DNA of 64,000 nucleotides, taken from the NCBI RefSeq assembly GCF_000158955.1, contig NZ_GG657757.1, positions 1,271,331-1,335,330 on the forward strand, read 5' to 3'. Of the stretch, positions 1 to 10,660 are shown piece after piece. The notes under the pieces were generated by a model, which did no database searches, was not told the origin of the DNA, and saw nothing but the letters and a program-made list of their open reading frames with translations. Origin of the DNA: Streptomyces viridochromogenes DSM 40736 (GTDB lineage Bacteria; Actinomycetota; Actinomycetes; Streptomycetales; Streptomycetaceae). Both the position numbers and the translations under genes were made by a program. The stretch's first letter is position 1. Each line of letters starts with the position of its first letter.

Positions 1-1
1 T

Positions 2-931
2 CTGCCGCCCGAGGAGGTGCTGGCGCACCTCGACGACCTGGTGGGGCACTCGGCGCGGGAGGCGGGTGTGGAGCCGGGTGCGTCGGGCAACGCGGGCGCA
101 CAGTCCATGGGGTCGGGATGCCTGTACGTGGTGTACGACCCGGTCGACGGCGGGTGTTCGATGGCGGCCGCGGGCCATCCCGCGCCGGCGGTGGTGCTGC
201 CGGACGGCTCGGTGACGTTCGTCGATCTTCCGCAGGGGCCACCGCTCGGGGTGGGCGGCCCGCCCTTCGAGGCGGTGGAGCTGTCCCTGGCACAGGGCAG
301 CACGCTGGCCCTGCACACCGACGGGTTGCTGGCCCGCGGCGAGACCTGGGCCGTCGACGCCGGCCGGGAACGGCTGCGCCGGGCGCTGGAACAGGGCGGC
401 CCGCTCGACGACCACTGCCGGACCGTGGTCGACGCCCTGGTCCCGGCGCGACCGCACGACGACGTGGCCCTGCTCATGGCCCGTACCCGGCGCCTCGACT
501 CCGGGCAGGTCGCGGTCTGGGAGCTGCCGCCCGACCCGGCCGTGGTCGCCGACGCCCGCCGCGCGGCCACCCGGCGGCTGTCCGGCTGGGGCCTGGAGGA
601 GCTGTCCTTCACCACGGAGCTGGTGGTGAGCGAGCTGATCACCAACGCCATCCGGTACGCCACCGGGCCCATCCGGCTCCGGCTGATCCGGGAGCGTGCC
701 CTGGTCTGCGAGGTCTTCGACGGCGGCGCCACCGCGCCCCATCTGCGTCACCCCCGCGCCACCGACGAGGGCGGGCGCGGACTGCTGCTGGTCTCCCAGC
801 TGGCCCAGCGGTGGGGCACGCGCTTCGTCCCGGACGGAAAGATCATCTGGGCCGAGCAGCCGCTCACGGGCTTCGCCCCACCGGCGCCCGCGGCCTTCGC
901 CGGGGAGTCGCTGTCCGATCTCCTGGAGTGA
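2..931 (+). CDS. SpoIIE-family PP2C phosphatase with C-terminal ATP-binding domain (5' truncated)
   Basis: The 5' end lies before the window; 309 residues are visible and the frame is already open at base 2. The first ~150 visible residues are the end of a SpoIIE/PP2C phosphatase domain (AAGHPAPAVV, LHTDGLL, PHDDVALL). The last ~120 are an anti-sigma-type HATPase domain (ELVVSELITNAIRYA, then GGRGLLLVSQLAQRWG). Streptomyces proteins of this architecture are usually multi-domain (GAF/PAS, phosphatase, kinase) and act in partner-switching control of sigma factors. A second SpoIIE phosphatase follows 66 bases downstream on the same strand, so the two may be co-transcribed. The missing N-terminus prevents naming the sensor domain. 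Confidence 0.9.
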   Translation: MPPEEVLAHLDDLVGHSAREAGVEPGASGNAGAQSMGSGCLYVVYDPVDGGCSMAAAGHPAPAVVLPDGSVTFVDLPQGPPLGVGGPPFEAVELSLAQGSTLALHTDGLLARGETWAVDAGRERLRRALEQGGPLDDHCRTVVDALVPARPHDDVALLMARTRRLDSGQVAVWELPPDPAVVADARRAATRRLSGWGLEELSFTTELVVSELITNAIRYATGPIRLRLIRERALVCEVFDGGATAPHLRHPRATDEGGRGLLLVSQLAQRWGTRFVPDGKIIWAEQPLTGFAPPAPAAFAGESLSDLLE

Positions 932-997
932 GGACGAGGGCGCACACCCCATACCGTGGGAAAATAGTATGACCTCGGCACTGGTGAGGCGGCTGCC

Positions 998-2239
998 ATG
1001 AGCGATTCGGCGATCGACTACGCGGCGGTGTTCCAAGCCTTGCCCGGCATGGTGGCGCTACTGACGCCCGAGTTCGTGTACGCGGACGTCAACGAGGAGT
1101 TCGTCCGGGTCTCCGGCCGCTCCCGCGAGCAGCTGATCGGCAAGTACCTGTTCGACGTCTTCCCCGACAACCCCAACAACCCGAGCGCGACGGGCATGCG
1201 CAATCTCGAGGCCTCGCTGTACCGGGTGCTGGCGACCGGCGAGCGGGACGCGATGGCCCTGCAGCGCTACGACGTCGAGGATCCGCAGCGGCCCGGGGAG
1301 TGGGAGGAGCGCTACTGGAGCCCGGTGAACGCCCCGCTGCTCGGCCCCGACGGCAACGTGGTGCTGGTGCTGCACCGCGTCGAGGAGGTCACGGAGCTGA
1401 TCCGGGCCCGGGGCCGCTCGGGAGGGAACAAGGGCAGCCGGGCCCGGGTCCTGGAAGCCGAGCTGTACACCCGCGCCCGCGAGCTCCAGGAGCTGAACGA
1501 ACGGCTGCGCCAGGCGCACTCCCGGGAGCGGGAGGTGGCGCTCGCCCTCCAGGAAGCGATGCTGCCCGACCGCCGCCAGGTCAGCCACCACCACCGGGCC
1601 GCCGTCCGGTACCGGCCCGCCGTCGGCGCCCTCAACGTGTGCGGGGACTGGTACGACCTGGTCGACCTGGTCGGCGGCCACCGGGTCGGCGTGTCCGTGG
1701 GCGACGTGGTCGGGCACGGGCTGGAGGCCGCCGGTGTCATGGGCCAGCTGCGCAGCGCGCTCAGCGCGGCCTCCCGCGTGGCCGACGGCCCGGCCCAGGC
1801 GCTGGACGTGCTGGGGCGCTACGCCCACGTGGTCGAGGGCGCCGAGTCGGCGACCGCCGTGACGACTTTCATCGACTTCGACCGGCGGCGCATCACGTAC
1901 AGCAGCGCCGGTCATCTCCCGCCCGTACTGGTCCACCCGGACGGCCGTACGGAGTTCCTGGACGGGGCCACCGACACGCCGCTGGACGCCCGTCCCGACC
2001 CGATCCCGAGACCGCAGGCCGAGACGACGTTCACGCCGGGCGCCACACTCGTGCTCTACACCGACGGTCTGGTCGAGCGGCGCGGCGAGGACATCGACAC
2101 CGGCCTGGCCCGCCTCGCCGACGCGCTGCACCGGAGCCGGGACCAGGACCCCGAGGCCCTCGCCGACACCGTCCTGCTGGAACTGCTGCCGCCCGGCGGG
2201 AGCACCGACGACACCGCGCTGATCATCGTGCGGCTGTGA
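998..2239 (+). CDS. PAS-domain SpoIIE-type serine phosphatase
   Basis: 413 residues. An N-terminal PAS fold (about residues 8-125, starting near AVFQALPGMVALL) is followed by a coiled linker rich in Arg, Glu and Gln (about 145-190). A SpoIIE/PP2C catalytic domain follows, with the metal-binding motifs CGDWYDL (about 214) and GDVVGHG (about 233) and a C-terminal GGSTDDTALIIVRL. The expected role is dephosphorylation of an anti-sigma-factor antagonist in response to a PAS-sensed signal. The ATG at 998 is preceded by a purine-rich GTGAGGCGG. It follows another SpoIIE phosphatase and is convergent with the RpiB-like gene. Confidence 0.92.
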   Translation: MSDSAIDYAAVFQALPGMVALLTPEFVYADVNEEFVRVSGRSREQLIGKYLFDVFPDNPNNPSATGMRNLEASLYRVLATGERDAMALQRYDVEDPQRPGEWEERYWSPVNAPLLGPDGNVVLVLHRVEEVTELIRARGRSGGNKGSRARVLEAELYTRARELQELNERLRQAHSREREVALALQEAMLPDRRQVSHHHRAAVRYRPAVGALNVCGDWYDLVDLVGGHRVGVSVGDVVGHGLEAAGVMGQLRSALSAASRVADGPAQALDVLGRYAHVVEGAESATAVTTFIDFDRRRITYSSAGHLPPVLVHPDGRTEFLDGATDTPLDARPDPIPRPQAETTFTPGATLVLYTDGLVERRGEDIDTGLARLADALHRSRDQDPEALADTVLLELLPPGGSTDDTALIIVRL

Positions 2240-2272
2240 GCCGGACAGCACGCCTGGAGCCGGTCCTTACAC

Positions 2273-2728
2273 CTAGAGCCGGTCCTTTCCGTGGTCGAGC
2301 AGTCTGACGCGGTCCACGTTCTGCCGGTCCTCGGCGTCTGCGCTGGGCTCGCCCGCGAACCAGGCGTCGAGGATCTCCGACAGCAGCGGCTCGGACGTCA
2401 GCCGCAGGCTGAGCGCCAGCACGTTGGCGTCGTTCCAGCGGCGGGCCCCGTCGGCCGTGTAGGCGTCCGTGCACAGGGCGGCCCGGACGCCCGGCACCTT
2501 GTTCGCGGCGATCGATGCGCCCGTGCCGGTCCAGCAGCACACCACGGCCTGGTCGGCCGTCCCCTCGGCGACCTCGCGGGCCGCCGCTTCGGAGCACACC
2601 GCCCACTGTGCGTCGCCCCCGGGGCGCAGCGCGCCGTACGGGCGCACCTCGTGCCCTCTGTCCTGCAGCGCGGCCACGAGGGAGCGAGCGACAGGCTCGT
2701 CCATGTCCGAGGAAACAGAGATCCGCAT
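2273..2728 (-). CDS. RpiB/LacAB-family sugar-phosphate isomerase
   Basis: 151 residues from the ATG at 2728. The start MRISVSSDMDEPVA, the central VVCCWTGTGASIAANKVPGVRAALC and the later NDANVLALSLR match the RpiB/LacA/LacB fold, in which a Cys and a GTGxG-type loop bind the sugar phosphate. Family members interconvert ribose 5-phosphate and ribulose 5-phosphate or act on related sugar phosphates. The substrate cannot be read from sequence; the usual GTG(I/N)G loop is GTGAS here. An open frame upstream to 2884 exists but does not resemble the family, so I use the internal ATG. It is monocistronic and convergent with the phosphatase at 998-2239. Confidence 0.85.
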   Translation of the reverse strand: MRISVSSDMDEPVARSLVAALQDRGHEVRPYGALRPGGDAQWAVCSEAAAREVAEGTADQAVVCCWTGTGASIAANKVPGVRAALCTDAYTADGARRWNDANVLALSLRLTSEPLLSEILDAWFAGEPSADAEDRQNVDRVRLLDHGKDRL

Positions 2729-3046
2729 GTCTCGCAGACTACTCGGGAGGACCGCAAGAACCAGCGGTTGGCCAGGCACCCTTCGTATCCCGCCATGCCA
2801 CCCGTTCGGCTTGCCGATCACCCGCATGGAGCAGCACGCTGGTCCCGCGGTCCTCCCCAGCCGCATGAGCACCACCGGACGCACCCACCTGACTGACCAT
2901 CAGTCAAACGGTGAAGGATCGACGCGGTCTCGCCGCACGAGGTGCCCGGTGGTCGCGCCTGCACCTACACTGGCACCCCACGACATGCCGGTTGACCTGC
3001 TGGAACGCGGCGGCGAGTCCACCGCGAGAGTCGAGGAGCGCCCGCT
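2729..3046. other. Intergenic region upstream of plsC-like gene
   Basis: This 318-base gap separates the divergent RpiB-like gene and the acyltransferase. The only clear structure is a 17-base perfect palindrome at 2890-2906, annotated separately. I see no convincing small ORF or RNA. Confidence 0.6.
2890..2906. promoter_or_regulatory. TetR-type palindromic operator candidate
   Basis: TGACTGACCATCAGTCA is a perfect 7-bp inverted repeat around CCA. The TGACTGA half-site is typical of TetR/AcrR-family operators. It lies about 140 bases upstream of the acyltransferase, but no tetR gene is adjacent, so the cognate repressor would be elsewhere. Confidence 0.5.
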
Positions 3047-3763
3047 TTGTTCTACTACCTGCTGAAATACGTACTATTGGGCCCGCTGCTGAGACTGGTT
3101 TTCCGGCCTCGCATAGAAGGTCTGGAACACGTACCGTCGGAGGGCGCCGCCATCGTCGCCGGCAACCACCTGTCGTTCTCGGACCACTTCCTCATGCCCG
3201 CGATCCTCAAGCGGCGCATCACCTTCCTCGCGAAGGCCGAGTACTTCACGGGGCCGGGCCTCAAGGGCCGGCTCACGGCCTTCTTCTTCCGCAGCGCGGG
3301 GCAGATCCCCGTCGACCGCTCCGGCAAGGACGCCGGGCAGGCCGCGATCCGCGAGGGCCTCGGCGTGCTGAGCAAGGGCGAGTTGCTCGGCATCTACCCC
3401 GAGGGCACCCGCTCGCACGACGGCCGGCTCTACAAGGGCAAGGTCGGCGTCGCGGTGATGGCCCTGAAGGCCGGTGTCCCGGTGATCCCCTGCGCGATGA
3501 TCGGCACCTTCGAGGCGCAGCCGCCCGGCAAGGTCATCCCCAACATCCACCCGGTCGCGATCCGCTTCGGCAAGCCACTCGACTTCTCCCGCTACGCCGG
3601 CATGGAGAACGAGAAGGCCGTCCTGCGCGCCGTCACCGACGAGATCATGTACGCGGTCCTCTCCCTGTCCGAGCAGGAGTACGTCGACCAGTACGCGGCG
3701 GTCGTGAAGGCCGAGGAGGCCGCCACCAAGGAGCGGAAGTTCCCGCGGCTGCCGCTCCGTTGA
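3047..3763 (+). CDS. plsC: 1-acyl-sn-glycerol-3-phosphate acyltransferase (PlsC/LPLAT family)
   Basis: 238 residues from a TTG start at 3047 with a good GAGGAG site 8 bases upstream. The acyltransferase motifs are in order: NHLSFSD (catalytic H41 and D46 of HX4D), the RSAGQIPVDRSG block near 82-93, and the glycerol-phosphate-binding PEGTRSH (E119-R122). The hydrophobic N-terminus (YYLLKYVLLGPLLRLVF) probably anchors it to the membrane. The expected reaction is acylation of lysophosphatidic acid in phospholipid synthesis. Streptomyces carry several paralogues, so the exact acceptor is inferred. A lone TetR-like palindrome lies upstream. Confidence 0.9.
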   Translation: MFYYLLKYVLLGPLLRLVFRPRIEGLEHVPSEGAAIVAGNHLSFSDHFLMPAILKRRITFLAKAEYFTGPGLKGRLTAFFFRSAGQIPVDRSGKDAGQAAIREGLGVLSKGELLGIYPEGTRSHDGRLYKGKVGVAVMALKAGVPVIPCAMIGTFEAQPPGKVIPNIHPVAIRFGKPLDFSRYAGMENEKAVLRAVTDEIMYAVLSLSEQEYVDQYAAVVKAEEAATKERKFPRLPLR

Positions 3764-3821
3764 GGTCTGCTGTCGGCAGAAACCGTTTCCCCGTCCGGCC
3801 CCGGCGATCTACGTTCCCGGC

Positions 3822-4847
3822 ATGAGACGTGCTGTGGTGATCGGGGCGGCGGGGCAGATCGGACGGCCGGCGGTGGAGGCGCTGGCCCGGGACGGCTGGG
3901 AGGTGACGGCCGCCTCGCGCGGGGCGGGCCGGGACGAGAGCTGGCCCGACGGGGTACGGGCGCGGCGGCTGGACCGCGAGGACGACGCGGCGCTGAGCGA
4001 GCTGATCGGCGACGGCTGCGACCTCGTGGTCGACATGGTCGCCTACGGGGCCCGGCACGCACGGCAGTTGACTGCACTGGCGGACCGCATCGGTTCGGCC
4101 GTGGTCGTGTCCTCGGTGATGGTGTACGAGGACGGCCAGGGCCGCGGCTTCGAAACGATGAGCGAGCCGGACGGCTGTCCGCGGTACCCCGTGCCCATAC
4201 CGGAGGACCAGCCGACCATCGCGCCGGGGGACGCCACATACAGCACCGGCAAAGCCGCGCTGGAGAGAGAACTCCTGGCGGCGGGCGACCGGCTGCCCAC
4301 GACGGTGTTGCGCCCGGGCGCGGTCCACGGGCCGCACAGCCCGCTCCCCCGCGAGTTGTACTTCGTGAAACGGAACCTCGACGGCCGGCGCAGGCGGGTG
4401 CTCGCCTTCCGGGGCGAGAGCCGTTTCCACCCGTCGGCCGCCCGCAACCTCGCCGAGCTGATCCGGCTGGCGGCGGCCCGCCCGGGCTCGCGGGTGCTCA
4501 ACGCCTGCGATCCGCAGCCGCCGACGGTGTCCGAGATCGGGGCGGCGGTGGACGCCGTCATGGGGGTGGAGACGGAGACCGTCCTGGTGGACGGGCCCGC
4601 TCCCTCGCCGTCCGTGGGCAGCTCGCCCTGGTCGGCGGAGCTGCCGGTGGTGTTCGACATGGCCGCCGCGGAACGGGAGTTGGGCTACCGTCCCGTCGTG
4701 TCCTACCCCGACGCCCTGCCGGAGACGGTCGAGTGGCTCACCCGGCGGCTGTCCGGGCAGGACTGGAAGGAGGCGTTTCCCACCCTCGCGCGGGTCTACC
4801 CGGACCTCTTCGACTACGCGGCGGAGGACGCCTGGTTCGCGGCGTGA
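3822..4847 (+). CDS. NAD-dependent epimerase/dehydratase (extended SDR)
   Basis: 341 residues. The N-terminal Rossmann motif GAAGQIGRP (about 8-16) binds the dinucleotide. The active-site Tyr-Lys pair is probably YSTGKAALE (about 146), following SSVMVYED (about 93). The C-terminal half resembles sugar-nucleotide or flavonoid-type epimerase/reductases, but no substrate is evident. The stop lies just before a strong hairpin (4848-4881) that it shares with the convergent peptidase gene. It is probably monocistronic, starting 58 bases after the acyltransferase stop. Confidence 0.85.
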   Translation: MRRAVVIGAAGQIGRPAVEALARDGWEVTAASRGAGRDESWPDGVRARRLDREDDAALSELIGDGCDLVVDMVAYGARHARQLTALADRIGSAVVVSSVMVYEDGQGRGFETMSEPDGCPRYPVPIPEDQPTIAPGDATYSTGKAALERELLAAGDRLPTTVLRPGAVHGPHSPLPRELYFVKRNLDGRRRRVLAFRGESRFHPSAARNLAELIRLAAARPGSRVLNACDPQPPTVSEIGAAVDAVMGVETETVLVDGPAPSPSVGSSPWSAELPVVFDMAAAERELGYRPVVSYPDALPETVEWLTRRLSGQDWKEAFPTLARVYPDLFDYAAEDAWFAA

Positions 4848-4881
4848 GTGAGGGGCGGCCGGATGCCCGGCCGCCCCTCAC
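4848..4881. terminator. Bidirectional hairpin terminator
   Basis: A perfect 15-bp GC-rich stem (GTGAGGGGCGGCCGG pairing with CCGGCCGCCCCTCAC) with a 4-base loop lies between the convergent epimerase and peptidase genes. There is no U-tract, which is usual for Streptomyces terminators. Confidence 0.8.
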
Positions 4882-4897
4882 CTTCGTACAGCGCGGG

Positions 4898-6505
4898 TTA
4901 CGGCTTCGGTGTGGCGTGCGGCGCGCACGTCACATCGGCACCGTCCAGCTTCCCGGTGAGCAGGTACGCGTCCACCCGGTCGTTGACACACGCGTTCACC
5001 AGGCCGGTGACGCCGTGCGAACCGGCGTCCTTCTCGGTGATCAGGCGCGAGCCCCTGAACCGCTTGTGCAGCTCGACGGCGCCCTCGTACGGCGTGGCGG
5101 CGTCACGCTCGGACTGGACGATGAGCACACCCGGCAGTCCCTTGCCCGTGCGGACGTCGACCGGCGTCCGCTGCTTCACCGGCCAGGTGGCGCACGGCAG
5201 GTTCATCCACGCGTTGGCCCAGGTCATGAACGGGTGGTCGCGGTGCAGCCGGGTGTTGTCCCGGTCCCATCTGCGCCAGCTGGTGGGCCACTTGGCGTCG
5301 GTGCACTCGACCGCCGTGTAGACGGCGTTGCCGTTCTCCGAGGCCACGTTGCCCGCGGTGTCGGACAGGTCCGGAGCGGCGGCGTCGACGAGCGCCTGGG
5401 TGTCACCGGCGACGTACTTGCTGAAGACGGACGCGACCGGGGCCCACGAGGAGTCGTAGTACGGGGCGCTCTGGAAGAAGGAGATGACCTCGGCCGGGCC
5501 GACGACGCCGCCGATGGGGCTCTTCTTCGCCGTGGCGCGCAGCTGAAGCCACTTCGCCTGGACCGCGGCGCGGGTGGTGCCGAGGTGGTAGGTCGCGTCG
5601 TTGCGGGCGACCCAGTCCTGCCAGTCCTTCCAGCGGCCCTCGAAGGCGACGTCCTGGTCCAGGTTGGCCTGGTACCAGATCTTCTCGCGGGACGGGTTGA
5701 CGACACTGTCGACGACCATGCGGCGCACGTGCCCCGGGAACAGGGTGCCGTAGACGGCACCGAGGTAGGTGCCGTAGGAGACGCCGAGGTAGTTGAGCTT
5801 CTTCTCGCCGAGGGCGGCGCGGATGACGTCGAGGTCGCGCGCGGTGTTCGGCGTGGTCATGTGCGGCAGCATCCAGCCGCTGCGCTCGTAGCAGCCGTCG
5901 GCGTACTCGCGGGCCAGCTTGCGCTGGGCGAGCTTGTCGGCCTCGGAGTCGGGCACCGGATCCATCTTGGGCGCCTTGACGAACTCCTGCGGGTCGACGC
6001 AGGAGATGGGCGTGGACCTGCCGACGCCGCGCGGGTCGAAGCCTACGAAGTCGTAGGCCTTGGCCGTGTTGGCCCAGACGGGGTTCTTGCTGGTGACCCG
6101 GGCCGGGAAGCGCAGTCCGGAGCCGCCGGGGCCGCCGGGGTTGTAGAGCAGCGCGCCCTGCCGTTCGGCCTTCGTGCCCGTGTTGCCGATGCGGTCGACG
6201 GCGAGCTTGATCTGCTTGCCGTGCGGCTCGGCGTAGTCGAGCGGCACGGTGACGTACCCGCACTGGATCGGCTTGGCCAGGTTCCAGTCGGCGGGGCAGT
6301 CCTGCCAGTCGATACCGGCCTTCGCGGCCCGGGCGGCGGCGAGCGCGGCGCCCCGGGCCTCGCGGTCCTGGCCGTGGCGGGTACCCGCGCTCGCGCTCGC
6401 GTTCGCCGAGGGCGCCGCGACGGCGCCGGCTATGAGCGTGGCCGCGACGAGCGCTCCGGCCGAACCGAGCGCCGCCGTCCGTCTCTTCGGTCTCGTACCC
6501 CTCAA
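4898..6505 (-). CDS. Secreted tripeptidyl aminopeptidase, alpha/beta-hydrolase (TAP/Slp family)
   Basis: 535 residues from a TTG start at 6505, chosen because GGGGAGG lies 6 bases upstream and a signal peptide follows directly. That signal has basic RGTRPKRR, a hydrophobic core LGSAGALVAATLIAGAVAA and a likely cleavage after ANASA near residue 39. The oxyanion region is NPGGPGGSG (122-130). The nucleophile is S243 in GVSYG, with D468 (ERDAATP) and H497 (GSHGV) completing the triad. The C-terminal TAP-like domain is present. Family members release N-terminal tripeptides outside the cell and may also process propeptides. An inverted repeat sits in the 5' untranslated region. Confidence 0.93.
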   Translation of the reverse strand: MRGTRPKRRTAALGSAGALVAATLIAGAVAAPSANASASAGTRHGQDREARGAALAAARAAKAGIDWQDCPADWNLAKPIQCGYVTVPLDYAEPHGKQIKLAVDRIGNTGTKAERQGALLYNPGGPGGSGLRFPARVTSKNPVWANTAKAYDFVGFDPRGVGRSTPISCVDPQEFVKAPKMDPVPDSEADKLAQRKLAREYADGCYERSGWMLPHMTTPNTARDLDVIRAALGEKKLNYLGVSYGTYLGAVYGTLFPGHVRRMVVDSVVNPSREKIWYQANLDQDVAFEGRWKDWQDWVARNDATYHLGTTRAAVQAKWLQLRATAKKSPIGGVVGPAEVISFFQSAPYYDSSWAPVASVFSKYVAGDTQALVDAAAPDLSDTAGNVASENGNAVYTAVECTDAKWPTSWRRWDRDNTRLHRDHPFMTWANAWMNLPCATWPVKQRTPVDVRTGKGLPGVLIVQSERDAATPYEGAVELHKRFRGSRLITEKDAGSHGVTGLVNACVNDRVDAYLLTGKLDGADVTCAPHATPKP

Positions 6506-6514
6506 GTGTGACCT

Positions 6515-6543
6515 CCCCGTACATCGTTGCGATCAGTACGGGG
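6515..6543. promoter_or_regulatory. Inverted repeat in the 5' leader of the tripeptidyl aminopeptidase gene
   Basis: CCCCGTAC (6515-6522) and GTACGGGG (6536-6543) form a perfect 8-bp inverted repeat with a 13-base loop. It starts 10 bases upstream of the TTG start and overlaps the ribosome-binding region, so it could be an operator or an mRNA hairpin that limits translation. Confidence 0.45.
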
Positions 6544-6636
6544 ATCCTCCCGGCTGTGAGGTCCCTGAGAACAGGGGGCAGCCGTCCTTCTTTGCCAATC
6601 CGATAACCGGTGAGGCGCGTTCTGCTCTGCGGACGG

Positions 6637-7395
6637 CTACAAGAGGGACGTCAGCGCCTCGTCGAGCAGCCGTCTCAGCCGCAGGGCGTCCGGGGCCACG
6701 GCGGTGACCAGTGCGGCGGGCCCGGCGAGCGGAACGACCGAGGCTCCTTCCCCCAGCACCCGGGCCGTCACCGGATCGGCACCGAACTCCGGTCGTACGA
6801 CGACCAGTTGTCCGACGGTCCGGTGCCCCGCGAGCACGGCGGGCCCGTCCCAGCCGCCCGGGGCGCCGGGGCCGCAGGCCAGTTCCTGGTCGAGTACGAC
6901 CCGCTCGGCGACCCGCACGGTCAGACGGCTCGTCAGCCGCCCGGGTTCCTCACCGGCCCGCCCGAGCACCTGCTCCTCGCGCAGCAGGAGCCGGGACGCG
7001 GGGGCGAGGTCGACGCGGGTCGTGACGTGCAGGTCGCTGCCCTTCGCGGAGATCAGCTGCTCGGGCGTCCAGTGCAGTTCGGCATGGTCGGCGACGTCGA
7101 GCCGGACGTCGTAGCGGGCCTCGCCCTTGGCCTGTCCCGGCAGGGCGATGGTGGCGGCGGCGGACCCGACGGACAGCCGCGCTCCCTCCTCGACGCGGGC
7201 CCGGACGGTGAAGTGGTCGCCGCCGAGCGGCCCGCTCATCGCGCCGACCAGCATGACCCGCGCCTCGGCACCGCTCCCCCGGGTGCGCCGCAGCGCCAGC
7301 GGCCCGTCGCTCTCCAGCACGGGCAGGGCGGTGCCGCCCCGGCCGTCGTCACGCGCGACGATCCGCGCGACGGACCGCACCCCGGAGCTGTTCAC
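6637..7395 (-). CDS. ureD: Urease accessory protein UreD
   Basis: 252 residues from the GTG at 7395, whose last two bases are the first two of the ureG stop codon (GTGA overlap), implying translational coupling. An upstream in-frame GTG at 7410 is possible. UreD hallmarks include [16 protein letters not shown], a G-rich [13 protein letters not shown] stretch and [15 protein letters not shown]. UreD is the scaffold that binds apo-urease and recruits UreF and UreG for nickel insertion. It is the last gene of the ureABCFGD operon. Confidence 0.92.
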   Translation of the reverse strand: MNSSGVRSVARIVARDDGRGGTALPVLESDGPLALRRTRGSGAEARVMLVGAMSGPLGGDHFTVRARVEEGARLSVGSAAATIALPGQAKGEARYDVRLDVADHAELHWTPEQLISAKGSDLHVTTRVDLAPASRLLLREEQVLGRAGEEPGRLTSRLTVRVAERVVLDQELACGPGAPGGWDGPAVLAGHRTVGQLVVVRPEFGADPVTARVLGEGASVVPLAGPAALVTAVAPDALRLRRLLDEALTSLL

Positions 7396-8075
7396 GCCCG
7401 AGCCGCCCACGCGTCGAGCTGTGCACGCACCCAGGCGGCGACCTCCGTCACCCCGGCTTCGCTCCGCAGCGACTGGAAGACGACCGGCAGTTCGGCCCGC
7501 TGCGCCTTGGCGTCGGCCGCCATCCGCGCCAGGTCGGAGCCCACGTACGGGGCGAGGTCGGTCTTGTTGACGATGAGCAGGTCGGCTGTGGTCACGCCCG
7601 GCCCGCCCTTGCGCGGGATGTCGTCCCCGCCCGCCACGTCGATCACGAAGATCTGCGCGTCGACCAGCCCCCGGGAGAAGGTGGCGGTGAGGTTGTCCCC
7701 GCCGGACTCCACGAGGACCAGGTCGAGCGGCCCGATGGCGTCCTCCAGGTCCTCCACCGCTTCCAGGTTCGCGGAGATGTCGTCCCGGATCGCGGTGTGC
7801 GGGCAGGCCCCGGTCTCCACGGCGGTGATCCGCTCGGGCGGCAGCACGGCCTCCCGGAGCAGGAACTCGGCGTCCTCCCGGGTGTAGATGTCGTTGGTGA
7901 CGACCGCGAGTGACAACTCGTCCCGCAGCGCGCGGCAGAGCGCGGCGACGGTGGCGGTCTTTCCGGACCCGACGGGTCCGCCGAGTCCGATGCGCAGGGC
8001 GCGGCGGGAGCCGTCGGGGCGGCGGGCGTCGGCGCTCACCGGGGACGGGCCGTCGTGGTGGTGGTCGAGGTGCAT
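7392..8075 (-). CDS. ureG: Urease accessory GTPase UreG
   Basis: 227 residues. The P-loop GPVGSGKT lies at 33-40, and the conserved metal-binding C-P-H is in [26 protein letters not shown] and [10 protein letters not shown] (GTPase specificity) also match. UreG drives nickel delivery to urease by GTP hydrolysis. The N-terminus MHLDHHHDG is histidine-rich, a local nickel-binding feature that may offset the lack of a ureE gene in the operon. A 178-base gap separates it from ureF, part of which is a dispersed repeat. Confidence 0.96.
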   Translation of the reverse strand: MHLDHHHDGPSPVSADARRPDGSRRALRIGLGGPVGSGKTATVAALCRALRDELSLAVVTNDIYTREDAEFLLREAVLPPERITAVETGACPHTAIRDDISANLEAVEDLEDAIGPLDLVLVESGGDNLTATFSRGLVDAQIFVIDVAGGDDIPRKGGPGVTTADLLIVNKTDLAPYVGSDLARMAADAKAQRAELPVVFQSLRSEAGVTEVAAWVRAQLDAWAARA

Positions 8076-8160
8076 GTGCGGCTCCTGGTGGGGTGGTGGG
8101 TCCGGGTTGTGCGGGCGATGCGGGATGGCGGGCGCTGGTGTCGGGGTGCGGGTGAGTGAG

Positions 8161-8212
8161 GGCTGGTCGCGCTCACGCGGCGGAGCCGCACATCGAATAC
8201 GGCCCCGCGCCC
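8161..8212 (-). repeat. Dispersed Streptomyces intergenic repeat, copy 1
   Basis: Read on the minus strand this is nearly identical to 44120-44169: both share the core TCGATGTGCGGCTCCGCCGC followed by GTG(A/G)GCGCGACCAGCC. The core contains a 5-bp stem, GCGGC-TCC-GCCGC. Here it sits between ureF and ureG inside the urease operon. I recall similar intergenic sequences from other Streptomyces genomes, but that was not checked. Confidence 0.75.
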
Positions 8213-8253
8213 GTCAAGGCGGTGTGTTCCCGCTCGGCGTTGTCAGCAGGCGG

Positions 8254-8928
8254 CTACGAGGCGAACAGGCGTACCGGCCAGGCCGCGTGCGCCTCCGCCC
8301 CGATCTCCAGCAGGGGCGCCGACGCGGCGGGCAGGGCGTCGACCCCGCCGTCGACGGCCTGGCGTGCGGCCTCCACCGCCCGGTCCACGACGCGGTCCAC
8401 CTCCGGTGCCAGCCGGGCCAGGACCGCCGTGGCGTCGAAGGGGTCCAGGCTCAGCAGCCGCACGGTCGCCGTGGCCGGCCCGCTCACGTTCTCGTACGCC
8501 GCGCAGTACGCAGCGTCGACCGGCCCCAGACCCGCCGCCCGGGCCGCTAGGCCGAGCACCACCGGCTGGTGCGCCCCTTTGGGGAACTCCCGTCCCAGGG
8601 CGTCCAGTTCGGCGGACGGCCAGGTCGCACGGGCGGCCCGCAACAGCTGCCGTCCCAGTTTGCGCGCGGCGAGCCGCAGCGCGGGCGACGGGGTACGGGC
8701 GTCCGCGGCACGGTCGAGCGCGACGGGGTCGGTCCCGAGCGCGGCGGCCGCCGCGAGCCCCGCGGCCACCAGCCCCGCCGTGTGCAACCGCCCGCGGCAG
8801 AAGTCCGCCAGGCTCGCCGCGCCGCTGATCCGGCCCGCCTTGACGGCCGCCTCGGCCCCGCCGGAGTGGGCGTGTCCCCCGGCGGGAAAGCGGCCGTCGG
8901 CCAGCACGAGAAGCGCCGCACGTGACAT
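8254..8928 (-). CDS. ureF: Urease accessory protein UreF
   Basis: 224 residues from the ATG at 8928, 10 bases after the ureC stop. The opening MSRAALLVLADGRFPAGGHAHSGG matches the UreF ADxxFPxGGxxHSxG signature. The all-helical body and the final EIGAEAHAAWPVRLFAS are also typical. UreF bridges UreD and UreG in the maturation complex and acts as a GTPase-gating factor. Length is slightly short but within the actinobacterial range. Confidence 0.93.
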   Translation of the reverse strand: MSRAALLVLADGRFPAGGHAHSGGAEAAVKAGRISGAASLADFCRGRLHTAGLVAAGLAAAAALGTDPVALDRAADARTPSPALRLAARKLGRQLLRAARATWPSAELDALGREFPKGAHQPVVLGLAARAAGLGPVDAAYCAAYENVSGPATATVRLLSLDPFDATAVLARLAPEVDRVVDRAVEAARQAVDGGVDALPAASAPLLEIGAEAHAAWPVRLFAS

Positions 8929-8938
8929 CAGGACCGCC

Positions 8939-10652
<1,714 letters not shown>

Positions 10653-10660
<8 letters not shown>

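Noticed and set aside
2257..2287. 12-base direct repeat GAGCCGGTCCTT (twice)
   Set aside because: It is short, between two convergent genes and overlaps the RpiB-like stop codon; probably a small local duplication without function.
4733..6511. 592-residue open frame on the plus strand
   Set aside because: It is an antisense shadow of the tripeptidyl aminopeptidase gene. High third-position GC leaves long open frames opposite real genes, and the translation has no recognisable domain.
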